A stretch of 64,000 nt of DNA from Acidipropionibacterium acidipropionici. Lineage in GTDB: Bacteria; Actinomycetota; Actinomycetes; Propionibacteriales; Propionibacteriaceae. The translations under genes and the position numbers were made by a program. The stretch spans positions 248,001 to 312,000 of the forward strand of contig NZ_CP013126.1 in NCBI RefSeq assembly GCF_001441165.1, read 5' to 3'. Below the pieces are notes generated by a model. That model was not told where the DNA came from. It searched no databases and saw only the letters and a list, made by a program, of their open reading frames with translations. Below are positions 45,993 to 55,201 of this stretch, piece after piece (the stretch's first letter is position 1; each line of letters starts with the position of its first letter).

Positions 45993-47687
45993 TCAGCTGC
46001 TCTCGGCCACCGCCCTCATCCGCCTGTGAGCCTGTTCGGAGGGGTCGGGCACCGGTATCGCCGCCACCAGCCGTTTCGTGTACGCGTCCTCGGGGCTGGT
46101 GAGCACCCGCCTCGTGGTGCCCACCTCGACGACCCGTCCCTCATGGAGCACCGCCACGCGGTGGGCCACCTGATCCACCACCCCCAGATCGTGAGTGATG
46201 AACAGGCAGGCGAAGTGGAGACGGTCCTGCAGCGTCCGGAACAGGTCGAGCACCTTCGCCTGCACCGAGACGTCCAGAGCACTGGTGGGTTCGTCGGCGA
46301 TCAGCAGGGTCGGGTCCAGGCTGATCGCGCGTGCCAGGCTGACCCGCTGACGCTGGCCGCCCGACAGCTCGTGGGGATAACGGTTCGCGTACTCACCCGG
46401 CAGCTGCACCTCGGCGAGAAGCTCCTCCACCCGGCCACGAGCTGCGGCCGCGTCGCGGAAGACGCCGTGGACCACCAACGGCTCGGCGATGCAGTCACCG
46501 ATCGTCAGCTGCGGATCGAAGCTGGACGCCGGGTCCTGGAAGACGAAGCCGAGGTCGCGGCGGGCGGAGCGGAACCGGCGCTCGCGAATGCCCAGCATCT
46601 CGTGGCCCAGCACCGTCAGCGAGCCGCCGCTGACCGGCGTGAGGCCCGCGATCGCCCGACCGATCGTCGTCTTGCCGGAGCCGGACTCACCCACCAGCCC
46701 CAGCACCTCCCCGGGACGCAGCTCGAGGTCGATGCCGCGGACCGCCTGGAAACCGGGCCTGCCCAGTTTCCCCGGGTACTCGATCCGCAGATCCCGGGCC
46801 GTCACGACGGGATCGCCGTCCTGGTCGACCACCTCCCGGACCGGATGCCGGCCTATCCGCGGGACTGCCGCCAGAAGAGCCTTGGTGTACTCGTGCTGGG
46901 GATGGGCGAAGAGCTCGTGCACCTCATTGCTCTCCACGATCCGCCCCTGGTACATCACCACCACCCGGTCGGACAGGTCGGCCACCACCCCCATGTTGTG
47001 GGTGATGAGGATGATGGACGCCCCCATCTCCTCCCGGCAGCGACGCAGCAGGCCCAGGATCTCGGCCTGCACGGTGACGTCCAGGGCGGTCGTGGGTTCG
47101 TCGGCGATGATGAGCCCGGGGTTCAGCGACAGCGCCATCGCGATGACGATGCGCTGCTTCTGCCCGCCTGAGAACTGGTGCGGGTAGTCGTTGACGCGAC
47201 GCTCGGGATCGGGAATCCCCACCAGCTTCAGCATCTCGACGCTGCGCCTGCGCAGTTCGGCCCGGCTGTACTTCCCGTGGGCGCGCAGCCCCTCGGCGAT
47301 CTGCCATCCCACGGTGAACACGGGGTTCAGCGTCGTGGAGGGCTCCTGGAAGACCATCGCGGCGTCCGCACCACGGATCCTGCGCAGCCGCGAGGAGGAC
47401 AGGCCGACGACGTCGGTCGTCTCCCCTCCGGAATGGCTGCGCAGCACCACGGCCCCGTGCTCCGAGGCCGTATCGGACAGCAGGCCGAGGATGGACCTGG
47501 CGGTCACCGACTTGCCGGAGCCGGACTCCCCCACGATCGCGACGACCTCCCGGTCGCCGACCTCCAGGCTGACGTCCTCGACGGCATTGACCGTTCCGGA
47601 GTCGGTGGCGAAGCGGACATTGAGATCGGTGATCCGCAGGACGTCGGAGCCCTCGGCAGCCACCTCGTCAACGGTGTCCGTGCTCAT
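45993..47687 (-). CDS. Peptide-type ABC transporter ATPase, DppD-DppF fusion
   Basis: A 564-residue protein with two complete ATPase domains. Domain 1 (about 15-265): GESGSGKS, FSGGQKQRI, LIIADEPTTALDV. Domain 2 (about 300-550): GESGSGKT, LSGGQRQRV, LLIADEPTSALDV. Each keeps the Opp/Dpp C-terminal pattern (HPQHEYTKALLAAVPR and DAYTKRLVAAIP). It overlaps the upstream permease stop as ATGA. It powers the permeases encoded at 47684-49820. Confidence 0.93.
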   Translation of the reverse strand: MSTDTVDEVAAEGSDVLRITDLNVRFATDSGTVNAVEDVSLEVGDREVVAIVGESGSGKSVTARSILGLLSDTASEHGAVVLRSHSGGETTDVVGLSSSRLRRIRGADAAMVFQEPSTTLNPVFTVGWQIAEGLRAHGKYSRAELRRRSVEMLKLVGIPDPERRVNDYPHQFSGGQKQRIVIAMALSLNPGLIIADEPTTALDVTVQAEILGLLRRCREEMGASIILITHNMGVVADLSDRVVVMYQGRIVESNEVHELFAHPQHEYTKALLAAVPRIGRHPVREVVDQDGDPVVTARDLRIEYPGKLGRPGFQAVRGIDLELRPGEVLGLVGESGSGKTTIGRAIAGLTPVSGGSLTVLGHEMLGIRERRFRSARRDLGFVFQDPASSFDPQLTIGDCIAEPLVVHGVFRDAAAARGRVEELLAEVQLPGEYANRYPHELSGGQRQRVSLARAISLDPTLLIADEPTSALDVSVQAKVLDLFRTLQDRLHFACLFITHDLGVVDQVAHRVAVLHEGRVVEVGTTRRVLTSPEDAYTKRLVAAIPVPDPSEQAHRRMRAVAESS

Positions 47688-48691
47688 GATTCGGCCTCCT
47701 CGCTCGTGGCGCCCTCGGCCATCAGGTCCTCGGCGGGGGCCGCGCGCCGCCCGCGCAGCCGCGGGTCGGCCAGATCGTTGATGCTCTCGCCGGTCAGGGT
47801 GAGGCCGAGCACGCCCAGGACGATGGCCAGCCCGGGGAAGACGGCGGTCCACCACACGCCGGCGCTCACATCGGCGACCGCCTTGTTGAGGTCGTAGCCC
47901 CATTCGGCGGCCGCGGTGGGCTCGATGCCGAAGCCGAGGAATCCCAGTCCGGCCAGGGTGAGGATGGCCTCCGAGGCGTTGAGGGTGATGATCAGCGGAA
48001 GTGTGCGGGTGGCGTTGCGCAGCACGTGGCGGGTCATGATCCGCATGCTGGAGGCGCCCACCACCTTCGCCGACTCCACATAGGCCTCGGACTTGATCCG
48101 AACCGTCTCGGAGCGGACCACCCGCAGGTACTGGGGCACGAAGACGACCGTGATGGAGATGGCCGCGGCCAGGATCCCGCCCATCATCGACGACTGACCG
48201 CCCGAGATCGCGATCGACATGACGATCGCCAGCAGCAGGGACGGGAAGGCGTAGATGGCATCGGCGATGACGACCACGATCCGGTCGAACCAGCCGCCGA
48301 AATAGCCCGAGAGCAGGCCGAGTGCCACTCCGATGAACAACGACATCACCACCGCCAGGATGACCACCAGCACCGCGGTGCGGGCTCCCCAGATCACCCG
48401 GGAGAGGACGTCGAATCCGCCGACGGTGGTGCCCAGCAGGTGACCCGCGCTCGGCGCGGCCTGGGAGTCGAACGGCCCCCGGTCGTCGCGCAGGTCGGCA
48501 TATCCGTACGGGGCCAGGAGTGGAGCGAGGATGGCCACCAGGACGAAGACGCCGGTGATCACCAGGCCCGCGATCAGCATTCCGCGCTGCCATCCGACGC
48601 TCTGGCGCAGGTAGCCCGCGAACGGTACGAATCTCGTCCAGCCCTTGCGGCGGGGCGCCGGGGCCGCGATGTCGGTCGTCGCCGTTGACAT
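47684..48691 (-). CDS. Peptide-type ABC transporter permease, DppC-like
   Basis: A 335-residue protein with an N-terminal OppC-N region and six membrane segments. The EAA loop is at YVESAKVVGASSMRIMTRHVL. The start is set at ATG 48691, which falls 2 bases beyond the DppB-like stop. Coupled to the ATPase downstream. Confidence 0.92.
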   Translation of the reverse strand: MSTATTDIAAPAPRRKGWTRFVPFAGYLRQSVGWQRGMLIAGLVITGVFVLVAILAPLLAPYGYADLRDDRGPFDSQAAPSAGHLLGTTVGGFDVLSRVIWGARTAVLVVILAVVMSLFIGVALGLLSGYFGGWFDRIVVVIADAIYAFPSLLLAIVMSIAISGGQSSMMGGILAAAISITVVFVPQYLRVVRSETVRIKSEAYVESAKVVGASSMRIMTRHVLRNATRTLPLIITLNASEAILTLAGLGFLGFGIEPTAAAEWGYDLNKAVADVSAGVWWTAVFPGLAIVLGVLGLTLTGESINDLADPRLRGRRAAPAEDLMAEGATSEEAES

Positions 48692-48692
48692 C

Positions 48693-49820
48693 TCAGTACC
48701 TGATTCTGGGATCGATGAGGGCGGCGATGATGTCGACGATGAAGTTGACCACCGCCACGATGACCGAAAGCAGCACCACGATGCCCTGGACGGCCACGTA
48801 GTCACGGGCCTTGAGGTATTCGCTCAACTGGAATCCGAGGCCCCGCCACTCGAATGTGGTCTCGGTGAGCACCGCCCCCGACAGCAGCATGGCGATCTGG
48901 AGACCCACCACGGTGACAATGGGCACCAGGGCCCGCTTGTAGGCGTGCTTGCGCAGCAGCCGGCCCTCGCCGACCCCTCTCGACCTGGCCGCGTCGACAT
49001 AGCCGGCCTGGAGGGTGCCGATCATATTGGTGCGCACCAGGCGCAGGAAGACGCCGGCGGTCAGCAGGCCCAGCGCCACGCCCGGAAGCACGGCGTGCCA
49101 CGCGACGTTGCCTATTAGATCGGGTCTCCCGGTTCTCAGCGCGTCGAGGAGATAGACCCCGGTGGCGCCGTGGATGCTCTGCAGTTCAAGCGCGACGTCG
49201 GTGTCCGCCCTCCCGTTGGTGGGGAACCATCCGAGCCACACTGAGAAGACCAGTTTGAGCAGCAGCCCCGCGAAGAAGATCGGCGTGGCGTAGCACAGGA
49301 TCGCGAAGATCCGCAGCGACGCGTCCTGCCAGTGGTCGCGCCGGTAGGCCGCGATCCGGCCCAGTGGGAAGCCCACCAGGAAGGCGACGATGAGTGCGTA
49401 GAGAGCCAGCTCGAGGGTCGCTGAACCGTAGGTGGTGAGGATCTGGGTCACCGGGAGGTTGTCGCTGACCGATGTGCCGAAATCGCCCCGGACGATCCCG
49501 CCGAGATACTCGCCGTACTGCACCAGGAGCGGCCGATCATAGCCGGCGGCGTGGATCCGCACCTGCAACTCGGAAGGCGTCAACCGGCCGCCCTGGGATG
49601 CCGTGATCGGATCTCCGGTCACCCTCATGAGGAAGAAGACGAGCGTGACGAGGATGAACACGGTCGGGATGATGAGCAGGAACCGGATCAGGATGTACCG
49701 GCCCAACCCACCGCCCTGCCGCCGGCGCCGGCCGGTGGCGGGCGGCTCGGATGGGTCGGACGGACCCGCGGACTCTCCAGCGAGCACCGAGGCGCCCGCA
49801 TCTGTGACGAGTGAACTCAA
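48693..49820 (-). CDS. Peptide-type ABC transporter permease, DppB-like
   Basis: A 375-residue protein: a cytoplasmic Pro-rich N-terminus of about 40 residues, then six membrane segments. The family motif is DPITASQGGRLTP with the EAA loop YVDAARSRGVGEGRLLRKHA. It follows the truncated binding-protein gene by 6 bases. Confidence 0.92.
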   Translation of the reverse strand: MSSLVTDAGASVLAGESAGPSDPSEPPATGRRRRQGGGLGRYILIRFLLIIPTVFILVTLVFFLMRVTGDPITASQGGRLTPSELQVRIHAAGYDRPLLVQYGEYLGGIVRGDFGTSVSDNLPVTQILTTYGSATLELALYALIVAFLVGFPLGRIAAYRRDHWQDASLRIFAILCYATPIFFAGLLLKLVFSVWLGWFPTNGRADTDVALELQSIHGATGVYLLDALRTGRPDLIGNVAWHAVLPGVALGLLTAGVFLRLVRTNMIGTLQAGYVDAARSRGVGEGRLLRKHAYKRALVPIVTVVGLQIAMLLSGAVLTETTFEWRGLGFQLSEYLKARDYVAVQGIVVLLSVIVAVVNFIVDIIAALIDPRIRY

Positions 49821-49826
49821 GATGGA

Positions 49827-51152
49827 CTACTTCGTGAGGGGCGCGTAGCGGAACCTGAAGGACGCGTCGAGTGTCACGCCACTGACGTCGGCGCCGGAGA
49901 CCGCGACCTGCTTGCCCTGCAGCAGCGGCAGCGTGGACAGGTCCTTGGCCAGGGCGTCCTGGGCCTGACCGATGATCTGGGTGCGCTTCGCACGATCAGC
50001 CGTCGAACGCTGCTGATTGATCAGCTTGTCGACGCTCGGGTTGTTGTAGTGGTTGAGGAGGAAACCGCCGGGAGCCACCTTCCCCTTGGCGTCCTTGCCC
50101 GGCAGGAAGAACGGCGACATGTAGTTGTCGGCGTCCGAGAAGTCGGGGAACCACCCCAGCTGATAGGAGGGGTAGACGTCGGAGACGCGATCCTTCGAGT
50201 ACTGGGTCCACTCGGTGGACTGGAGCTTCACGGTGAACAGTCCGCTGGACTGGAGCTGATCCTTGACCCGGGCGTACTCCTCGCCCGACGAGGGACCGTA
50301 ATGGTCCGGGTTGTACTGAAGGTCCAGCTTCACCGGAGTGGGAATGCCTGCGTCCTTGAGAACCTTGGCGGCCTTCTCCTTGCTCGGGCCTCCCTGACCG
50401 TCGCCGTAGAGCGACTTGAGGGACTCGTTGGCCCCGGTCAGACCCTCAGGAATATATGAGTACAAAGGGGTGTAGGTGTTCCGGTAGACACTCTTGGCGA
50501 TCGCCTCGCGATCGACGAGATCGGCGACGGCCTGACGTACGGCCAGAGCCTTCTTCGGATCAGCCCCAGACTGCTTGGTGCCGAAGGGCTGAGTGTCGAA
50601 ATTGAAGGTGATGAACCGCAGCTCGCCGCCGGGGCCGTCCCAGACCTTGACGTCCTTGTCCTTGCGCAGACTGTCGATGTCGGTGGCGCTGAACGATCGG
50701 TAGGCCACGTCGATGTTGCCATTCTGCACATCGAGCTTCATATTGGAGGCGTTCGTGTAATAGGCCGTCGTCACGCCCGAGTTCTTCGCCTTGCCAAGCA
50801 GGCCCTGATAGTTCTTGTTCGGCGAGTACTTGACGGTCTGGTTCTCCTTGTATGAATCGATCCCGTACTGGCCGCCGAACGCCTTGCCCTTGACGATGGT
50901 GGCGGCCGGAGTCACCTTCGTGGCCGAGAAGACCTGCTCGTCGACGATCGGCCCCACCGGGCTGGAGAGCACCTGGGGGAAGGTCTGGTCATTGGCACTC
51001 TTGAGCTTGAACACGACGGTGGTGTCATCGGGCGCCGAGACGCTGTCGAGGTTGCTGAGGAGGGAGGAGGGGCCCTCCGGGTCGGCGATCTTGACCTGGC
51101 GGTCGAAGCTGAACTTCACGTCGGAGGAGGCGAGGTCGAGCCGCCCTGCCAC
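49827..51152 (-). pseudogene. Peptide-type ABC substrate-binding protein, 5' end deleted
   Basis: 441 residues of an SBP_bac_5 protein beginning at LASSDVKFSFDR, a motif normally near residue 100 of such proteins. The signal peptide, lipobox Cys and first lobe are absent, so the product cannot be exported. The frame opens inside the 3' end of a LacI gene with a 37-base overlap. The remaining part is intact to the end. Full length would be about 540 residues, as in the family. Either a deletion in this strain or an assembly collapse. Confidence 0.8.
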
Positions 51153-52168
51153 AGCCTCCCCGGGATGGTGATGGTGTCCTCGTGGACCTCCCAGGTCTCG
51201 GGCAGGTCAGCATCCTCAGGGTGGTGGACGAGCTCGAAGGCACGCCGACCGATATCGCGCAGCGGCAGGTCGAAGGTGGTCAACGACGGAGCGATGTCGC
51301 GTCCCGCGGCGATACCGTCGAAACCGACGACGCCCAGCTCATCGGGCACCCGTATTCCGGCGTGAAGGGCCCGCCCCATCGCAGCCACCGCCACGGCGTC
51401 GGTCATCGCGAAGAAGCACATCGGACCGCCGGGATACTCCTCGAGGTGGCGCACCAGCGCGTCTCCCGCCACGCGGCCTCCCGCAGCGGTGACAGGAGCC
51501 GGGACGTCATACTCGATCCGTCCCCCGGATTCCTCGATCGCCCCGGCGAATCCCGCCGCCCGGTCGACGGCTGAGGGGGCCCGGGTGACGTCGTCGAGAA
51601 GTGCGAAGCGCTGATATCCCCCCGCGATCGCGGCCTGCCCGATCGCCCGGCCGCCCTCACGGTCGGCCGGGTAGACGGTCCGTCCGATCCCGTAGCTCTG
51701 TCCGACGGTCACGACCTGCCCGCCCCGTGCCTCCACACGGGCCAGCTGGTCGCCGAAGACCGCCCGCTGCTCGGCGCTCAGATCCAGTGACCCGACCATC
51801 AGGACGCCGTCGACCCGCTGGGCGTTGAGCCCGCCCAGCGCGACGATCGTCAGGTCGGCGTCGCGGCTGGTCTGAGCCATCAGGACCAGCTGTCCCTGGC
51901 CACCGGCGGCCTCCTGGAATCCGGCTGCCACCGCGGAGAAATAGGGATCCTCCAGATCCTGGATGACGACGCCGAGCAGACCCGAGGAGGACCGGGCGAG
52001 GGCCTGAGCGCTCGCATTGGGGACATATCCGAGCTTCTCCGCTGCCTGCATCACGCGTTGCGAGATGGCTTTCCCCGGGACCCGCGAGGATCCGTTGAGA
52101 ACCCGTGAGGCGGTGGCAAGGGACACCCCTGCGGTACGCGCCACATCGCTGAGCGTCACTTGAGCCAT
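51116..52168 (-). CDS. LacI-family transcriptional regulator of the peptide-type ABC operon
   Basis: A 350-residue regulator. LacI helix-turn-helix is at residues 4-27 (VTLSDVARTAGVSLATASRVLNG), followed by a periplasmic-binding-like effector domain and the C-terminal GSTSPP, close to the usual RGSTxPP ending. It is directly upstream of the ABC operon. Because LacI proteins usually sense sugars, the transporter may carry an oligosaccharide or glycoside rather than peptides. Confidence 0.9.
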   Translation of the reverse strand: MAQVTLSDVARTAGVSLATASRVLNGSSRVPGKAISQRVMQAAEKLGYVPNASAQALARSSSGLLGVVIQDLEDPYFSAVAAGFQEAAGGQGQLVLMAQTSRDADLTIVALGGLNAQRVDGVLMVGSLDLSAEQRAVFGDQLARVEARGGQVVTVGQSYGIGRTVYPADREGGRAIGQAAIAGGYQRFALLDDVTRAPSAVDRAAGFAGAIEESGGRIEYDVPAPVTAAGGRVAGDALVRHLEEYPGGPMCFFAMTDAVAVAAMGRALHAGIRVPDELGVVGFDGIAAGRDIAPSLTTFDLPLRDIGRRAFELVHHPEDADLPETWEVHEDTITIPGRLWQGGSTSPPPT

Positions 52169-52180
52169 GGGCCAATCGTG

Positions 52181-52200
52181 CCCCGAAACCGCGTTCGGGG
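52181..52200 (-). promoter_or_regulatory. Possible LacI operator
   Basis: CCCCGAA and TTCGGGG are perfect 7-base arms around ACCGCG, 12 bases upstream of the LacI start. Central CG and AAAC/GTT-like halves suit a LacI-family site, probably autoregulatory. Confidence 0.5.
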
Positions 52201-52293
52201 GCTACCGGATGGGGATCTGTGCGGGAAGGCTCCGGCGCACGCCGAGGATCTCCCGCGATCCAGGGTTGGGCGGTCCGACCGTTAGATTGAGGT

Positions 52294-53418
52294 ATGACTG
52301 TTGACAGGGGGGCCGGGGACGGCGCCCCGCCCGACACCAATCCCGGCCCGCCCGAGGGGCCCGGATGGTCGCAGGCGGTGAGGACCAAGGGAGCGACCGG
52401 ACGCCTCAAGGCCCTGGTGGCGTGGTGGCAGCAGACCCGGATCGCGAGAACCCTCCAGCGCTACGGCGCACGGTACGGCGGACTCATGGCCTCGGGAATG
52501 GCGCTCACCACGATGCTGTCCCTGACGGCCGTGCTCACCGTGGCGATCACCGTCTTCATGGCCGTGCTGGGGGGTAACGCTCAACTCAAGGCGTCCTTCC
52601 TCAACGCCCTCGACACGGCCCTGCCCGGCATCCTCAAGACCGACTCGAAGTCCACAGGCCTGCTGGACCCGAACTCCCTGGTGCAGTCGAACGCCTCCTC
52701 GATCACCGGCGTCATCGCACTGCTGGTGGCCGCCTGGTCCGCCGTCACACTGGTCGGGAACCTGGCGAAGAGCATCCAGTCGATGTTCGGGCTGGTGGCG
52801 CTGCCGGGGAACGCCGTCATGCGGATCGTGCGCAACGCTCTGGGCGCCGCAGCCATGGGCATCTGCCTGGTGGCGAGCTCGGGGCTGAGCATCGTGGTCA
52901 ACATCTTCCGGGACTGGATCACCAGGGCACTGGGCATCAGCCCCGGCGTGGGGAGGATCGGCCTGATCGTCTCCGGCCTGGTGATCTCTGCCGTCGCGGA
53001 CGCCGCCATGCTCGTGCTGCTGGTCCGCGCGGTCGCCGGGGTGCGGGTGCCCCGCAAGGATCTGTGGTGGGGGGTCGTGCTCTTCGCGATCGGCTCGGGG
53101 CTGCTGCGTCAGCTCGGCACCACAGCGGTCGGAGCTGTGGACGACGCCCTGCTCGCCTCGGCGACCGCGATCATCACCCTGATCCTGTGGATCAACCTGC
53201 TCGTACGGGTTCTGCTCTACGTGTGCGCCTGGATGGCCAATCCGCCGCAGGGGGTGCCGGTCAACGATCCGGAGGCGGTGCACTTCAGGGAACAGCCGAA
53301 CTTCGTGACGATGAGCTCCCCGGACACCCTCGAGTGGCCCCACAACGCCGTCACCGGGGAGGTGCAGCCGGTCGCCGTCGAGAAGGTCTCGCAGGACCAG
53401 GACCCGCTGCCCCTCTGA
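52294..53418 (+). CDS. YihY/YhjD (BrkB) family membrane protein
   Basis: A 374-residue protein with six membrane segments. N-terminal RYGARYGGLMASGMALTTMLSLTAVLTV and the later ATAIITLILWINLLVRVLLY are characteristic. Once called ribonuclease BN, this family is now viewed as membrane proteins of uncertain role, possibly transport. TAGATT ends 5 bases before the ATG, suggesting a leaderless message. Confidence 0.85.
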   Translation: MTVDRGAGDGAPPDTNPGPPEGPGWSQAVRTKGATGRLKALVAWWQQTRIARTLQRYGARYGGLMASGMALTTMLSLTAVLTVAITVFMAVLGGNAQLKASFLNALDTALPGILKTDSKSTGLLDPNSLVQSNASSITGVIALLVAAWSAVTLVGNLAKSIQSMFGLVALPGNAVMRIVRNALGAAAMGICLVASSGLSIVVNIFRDWITRALGISPGVGRIGLIVSGLVISAVADAAMLVLLVRAVAGVRVPRKDLWWGVVLFAIGSGLLRQLGTTAVGAVDDALLASATAIITLILWINLLVRVLLYVCAWMANPPQGVPVNDPEAVHFREQPNFVTMSSPDTLEWPHNAVTGEVQPVAVEKVSQDQDPLPL

Positions 53419-53479
53419 TCCCGGACCACCCGCTCGGCCCCGGGCCCAGTCCGCACCCTCCCCCTCCTCGAGGGCAGGG

Positions 53480-53550
53480 AAACCTGGCGACGGCACTGGT
53501 ATTCCACTGACTCACAACCAGCCTGAGACAGAGAGTCCGCCTGCCGTCGC
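53480..53550 (-). repeat. Dispersed palindromic element, family A, decayed copy 3
   Basis: AAACCTGGCGACGGCACTGG matches the left arm and centre of family A. TATTCCA follows in the centre, and the right arm survives only as CTGCCGTCGC (53541-53550). Orientation is as copy 2. The rest of the 53419-53711 gap contains only the GntR promoter region. Confidence 0.55.
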
Positions 53551-53664
53551 ACCCTACGAGTGGTTCGTTCTCCCCCGTCCGCCCTCGGCCACAACCCCTG
53601 CGTTCGCACCCGACCCCGGCCCCAACCAACACCCAGCCCCGATCGAACCCCACATCTGATATTT

Positions 53665-53681
53665 TTCTAGTTGTACTAGAA
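53665..53681 (+). promoter_or_regulatory. GntR (YtrA-type) operator
   Basis: TTCTAGT-TGT-ACTAGAA, a perfect 7-base inverted repeat in an AT-rich pocket of an otherwise GC-rich region, 31 bases before the GntR start. Probably autoregulatory. Confidence 0.75.
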
Positions 53682-53699
53682 CAATGGCGTCATGAGACG

Positions 53700-53705
53700 T
53701 ACGCT
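53700..53705 (+). promoter_or_regulatory. -10 box of a leaderless promoter for the GntR gene
   Basis: TACGCT ends 6 bases before ATG 53712, just downstream of the operator. Confidence 0.45.
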
Positions 53706-53711
53706 GGATCC

Positions 53712-54068
53712 ATGATCTGGACGGTCGACCCCACGGCACCCGAGCCGCTCTACGCACAGCTGGCGGCCCAGGTTCACGTCGCCCTGAGCCACGGCGACCT
53801 GTCGACCGGCGACCGGCTCCCCTCGGCCCGCGAACTGGCGGACTCCCTGGATCTCAACATCCACACCGTGCTGCACGCCTTCCAGCAGCTGCGTGACGAG
53901 GGAGTCATCGAACTGCGTCGCGGCAGAGGCGCCGTCGTCACCGCCGCCCGTCCCCCGGGAATGGCCGAGGTGAAGACGGCCCTGGACACGTACGTCGAGG
54001 CCGGACGAGCCGCCGGGCTACCGGCACAAGCACTCATCACACTGGTCAAGGAGGCGCTTCGATCATGA
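53712..54068 (+). CDS. GntR-family regulator, YtrA subfamily
   Basis: A 118-residue regulator. The winged helix is at about residues 8-75 (PLYAQLAAQVHVALSHGDL, then LPSARELADSLDLNIHTVLHAFQQL), with only a short C-terminal dimerisation helix, as in YtrA. These usually control adjacent membrane-protein operons. Its stop overlaps the next start (ATGA). Confidence 0.9.
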   Translation: MIWTVDPTAPEPLYAQLAAQVHVALSHGDLSTGDRLPSARELADSLDLNIHTVLHAFQQLRDEGVIELRRGRGAVVTAARPPGMAEVKTALDTYVEAGRAAGLPAQALITLVKEALRS

Positions 54069-55075
54069 GCACCCGCACCGCACGAGACGCAGACACGGAC
54101 GTCGCCTGGCGTCGCAGGGCCGTCATCACATCGATCTGGTCCTCGGCGATCGCCCTGGCCCTCCTCATCGCCGCCGCCGTCATCATCTGGTCCTGGCGCG
54201 ATCAGCTGCCCCACCCGCTGGCCACCCACTGGAGCGGCGGATCCGCCCCGGACGGATTCTCCGGTCTCACCAGTTTCATAACGTTCATGGGAGCCACCGG
54301 ACTGGGATGCATCGCCCTCTTCGACGCGATCGCCCTGTTCTCGGGTCGCACCGCGGCCACCCTGCGGATGACGGCCGCCGGAAACGTCTGGATCGCCGGG
54401 CTGCTCGCCACCATCGCGACCGGTTCGACCGCCGTCCAGCGGGGGCTCGCCGACGCCCACCACGTCGTTCTCCCCGGCTGGCTGCTGCCGACCGCGATGC
54501 TGGCCCCCCTTATCCCCGCAGTCATCGCGGCCTTCCTGGTGCCCGCGGACCGGCATCAGCCGTCCGCCTCCCGGATCCCCGAAGGCGCGCCTCAGATCCC
54601 GCTCGGCGCCTCCGCCCGTGCCGTCTGGCTGCGCCGCACCTCCAGCGGCCCGGGAGCGGCGATCGCCGTGGGCTCGATACTGCTGGTCGTCGTGCTGTCC
54701 ATCGTTCTCGACACCCCCGGGATCCTCGCGCTGGTCGCAGTGCTCACCCTGGTGCTGGGAGCCACCCTGGCCTTCCGGGTCCGGGTGGACGCCACCGGGC
54801 TCACGGTGCGCTCCCTGCTCGGCTTTCCGAGCACCCGCATCCGGGCCGACGAGGTGGAACGGGCCTCGGTGATCGACGTCTCCCCACTGCGCGACTTCGG
54901 AGGCTGGGGATGGCGGGTCGGCCACGGCGGCCGCACCGGAATCGTGCTGCGCTCCGGAGAGGCCCTGCTGGTCGAGCAGACCGGCGGGCGTTCACTGGTG
55001 ATCACGGTCGAGGACGCCGCCCAGGGCGCCGCACTGCTCAGCACCATGGCCGTGCGGGCCCGGGGCCGCGGCTGA
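54065..55075 (+). CDS. DUF1648-domain membrane protein
   Basis: A 336-residue protein. The N-terminal DUF1648 region has LPHPLATHWSGGSAPDGF after membrane segment 1. About six membrane segments follow, and a C-terminal soluble domain (about 240-336) with LTVRSLLGFPSTRI looks like a bacterial PH-type domain. Co-translated with the GntR regulator, which presumably represses it. Function unknown; such pairs respond to cell-envelope antibiotics in some Gram-positive bacteria. Confidence 0.82.
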   Translation: MSTRTARDADTDVAWRRRAVITSIWSSAIALALLIAAAVIIWSWRDQLPHPLATHWSGGSAPDGFSGLTSFITFMGATGLGCIALFDAIALFSGRTAATLRMTAAGNVWIAGLLATIATGSTAVQRGLADAHHVVLPGWLLPTAMLAPLIPAVIAAFLVPADRHQPSASRIPEGAPQIPLGASARAVWLRRTSSGPGAAIAVGSILLVVVLSIVLDTPGILALVAVLTLVLGATLAFRVRVDATGLTVRSLLGFPSTRIRADEVERASVIDVSPLRDFGGWGWRVGHGGRTGIVLRSGEALLVEQTGGRSLVITVEDAAQGAALLSTMAVRARGRG

Positions 55076-55093
55076 CATATCGGATACACGGCC

Positions 55094-55172
55094 CCCTCCG
55101 GGCATTCCAGCGAGACACCCCCCGATCTGTGGCGATTCTGTCCCAGACCCCCGGGGTCGCGCTGAGATGCCC
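55094..55172 (+). repeat. Dispersed palindromic element, family B, copy 2
   Basis: CATTCCAGCGAGACACC, then GATCTGTGGCGATTCTG and TCCCAGACCCCCGG align along the full length of copy 1 (2706-2782) with a few differences. The right arm (GTCGCGCTGAGATGCCC) is partly decayed. It lies between the DUF1648 gene and a converging MFS gene. Confidence 0.8.
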
Positions 55173-55201
55173 GGCACGGGCGGAGTATCAGGCCCGGCTC
55201 C

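Noticed and set aside
45993-47687. Two-domain ABC ATPase as an unusual fusion
   Set aside because: Fused DppD-DppF-type ATPases (YejF/GsiA-like) are common, so this is ordinary.
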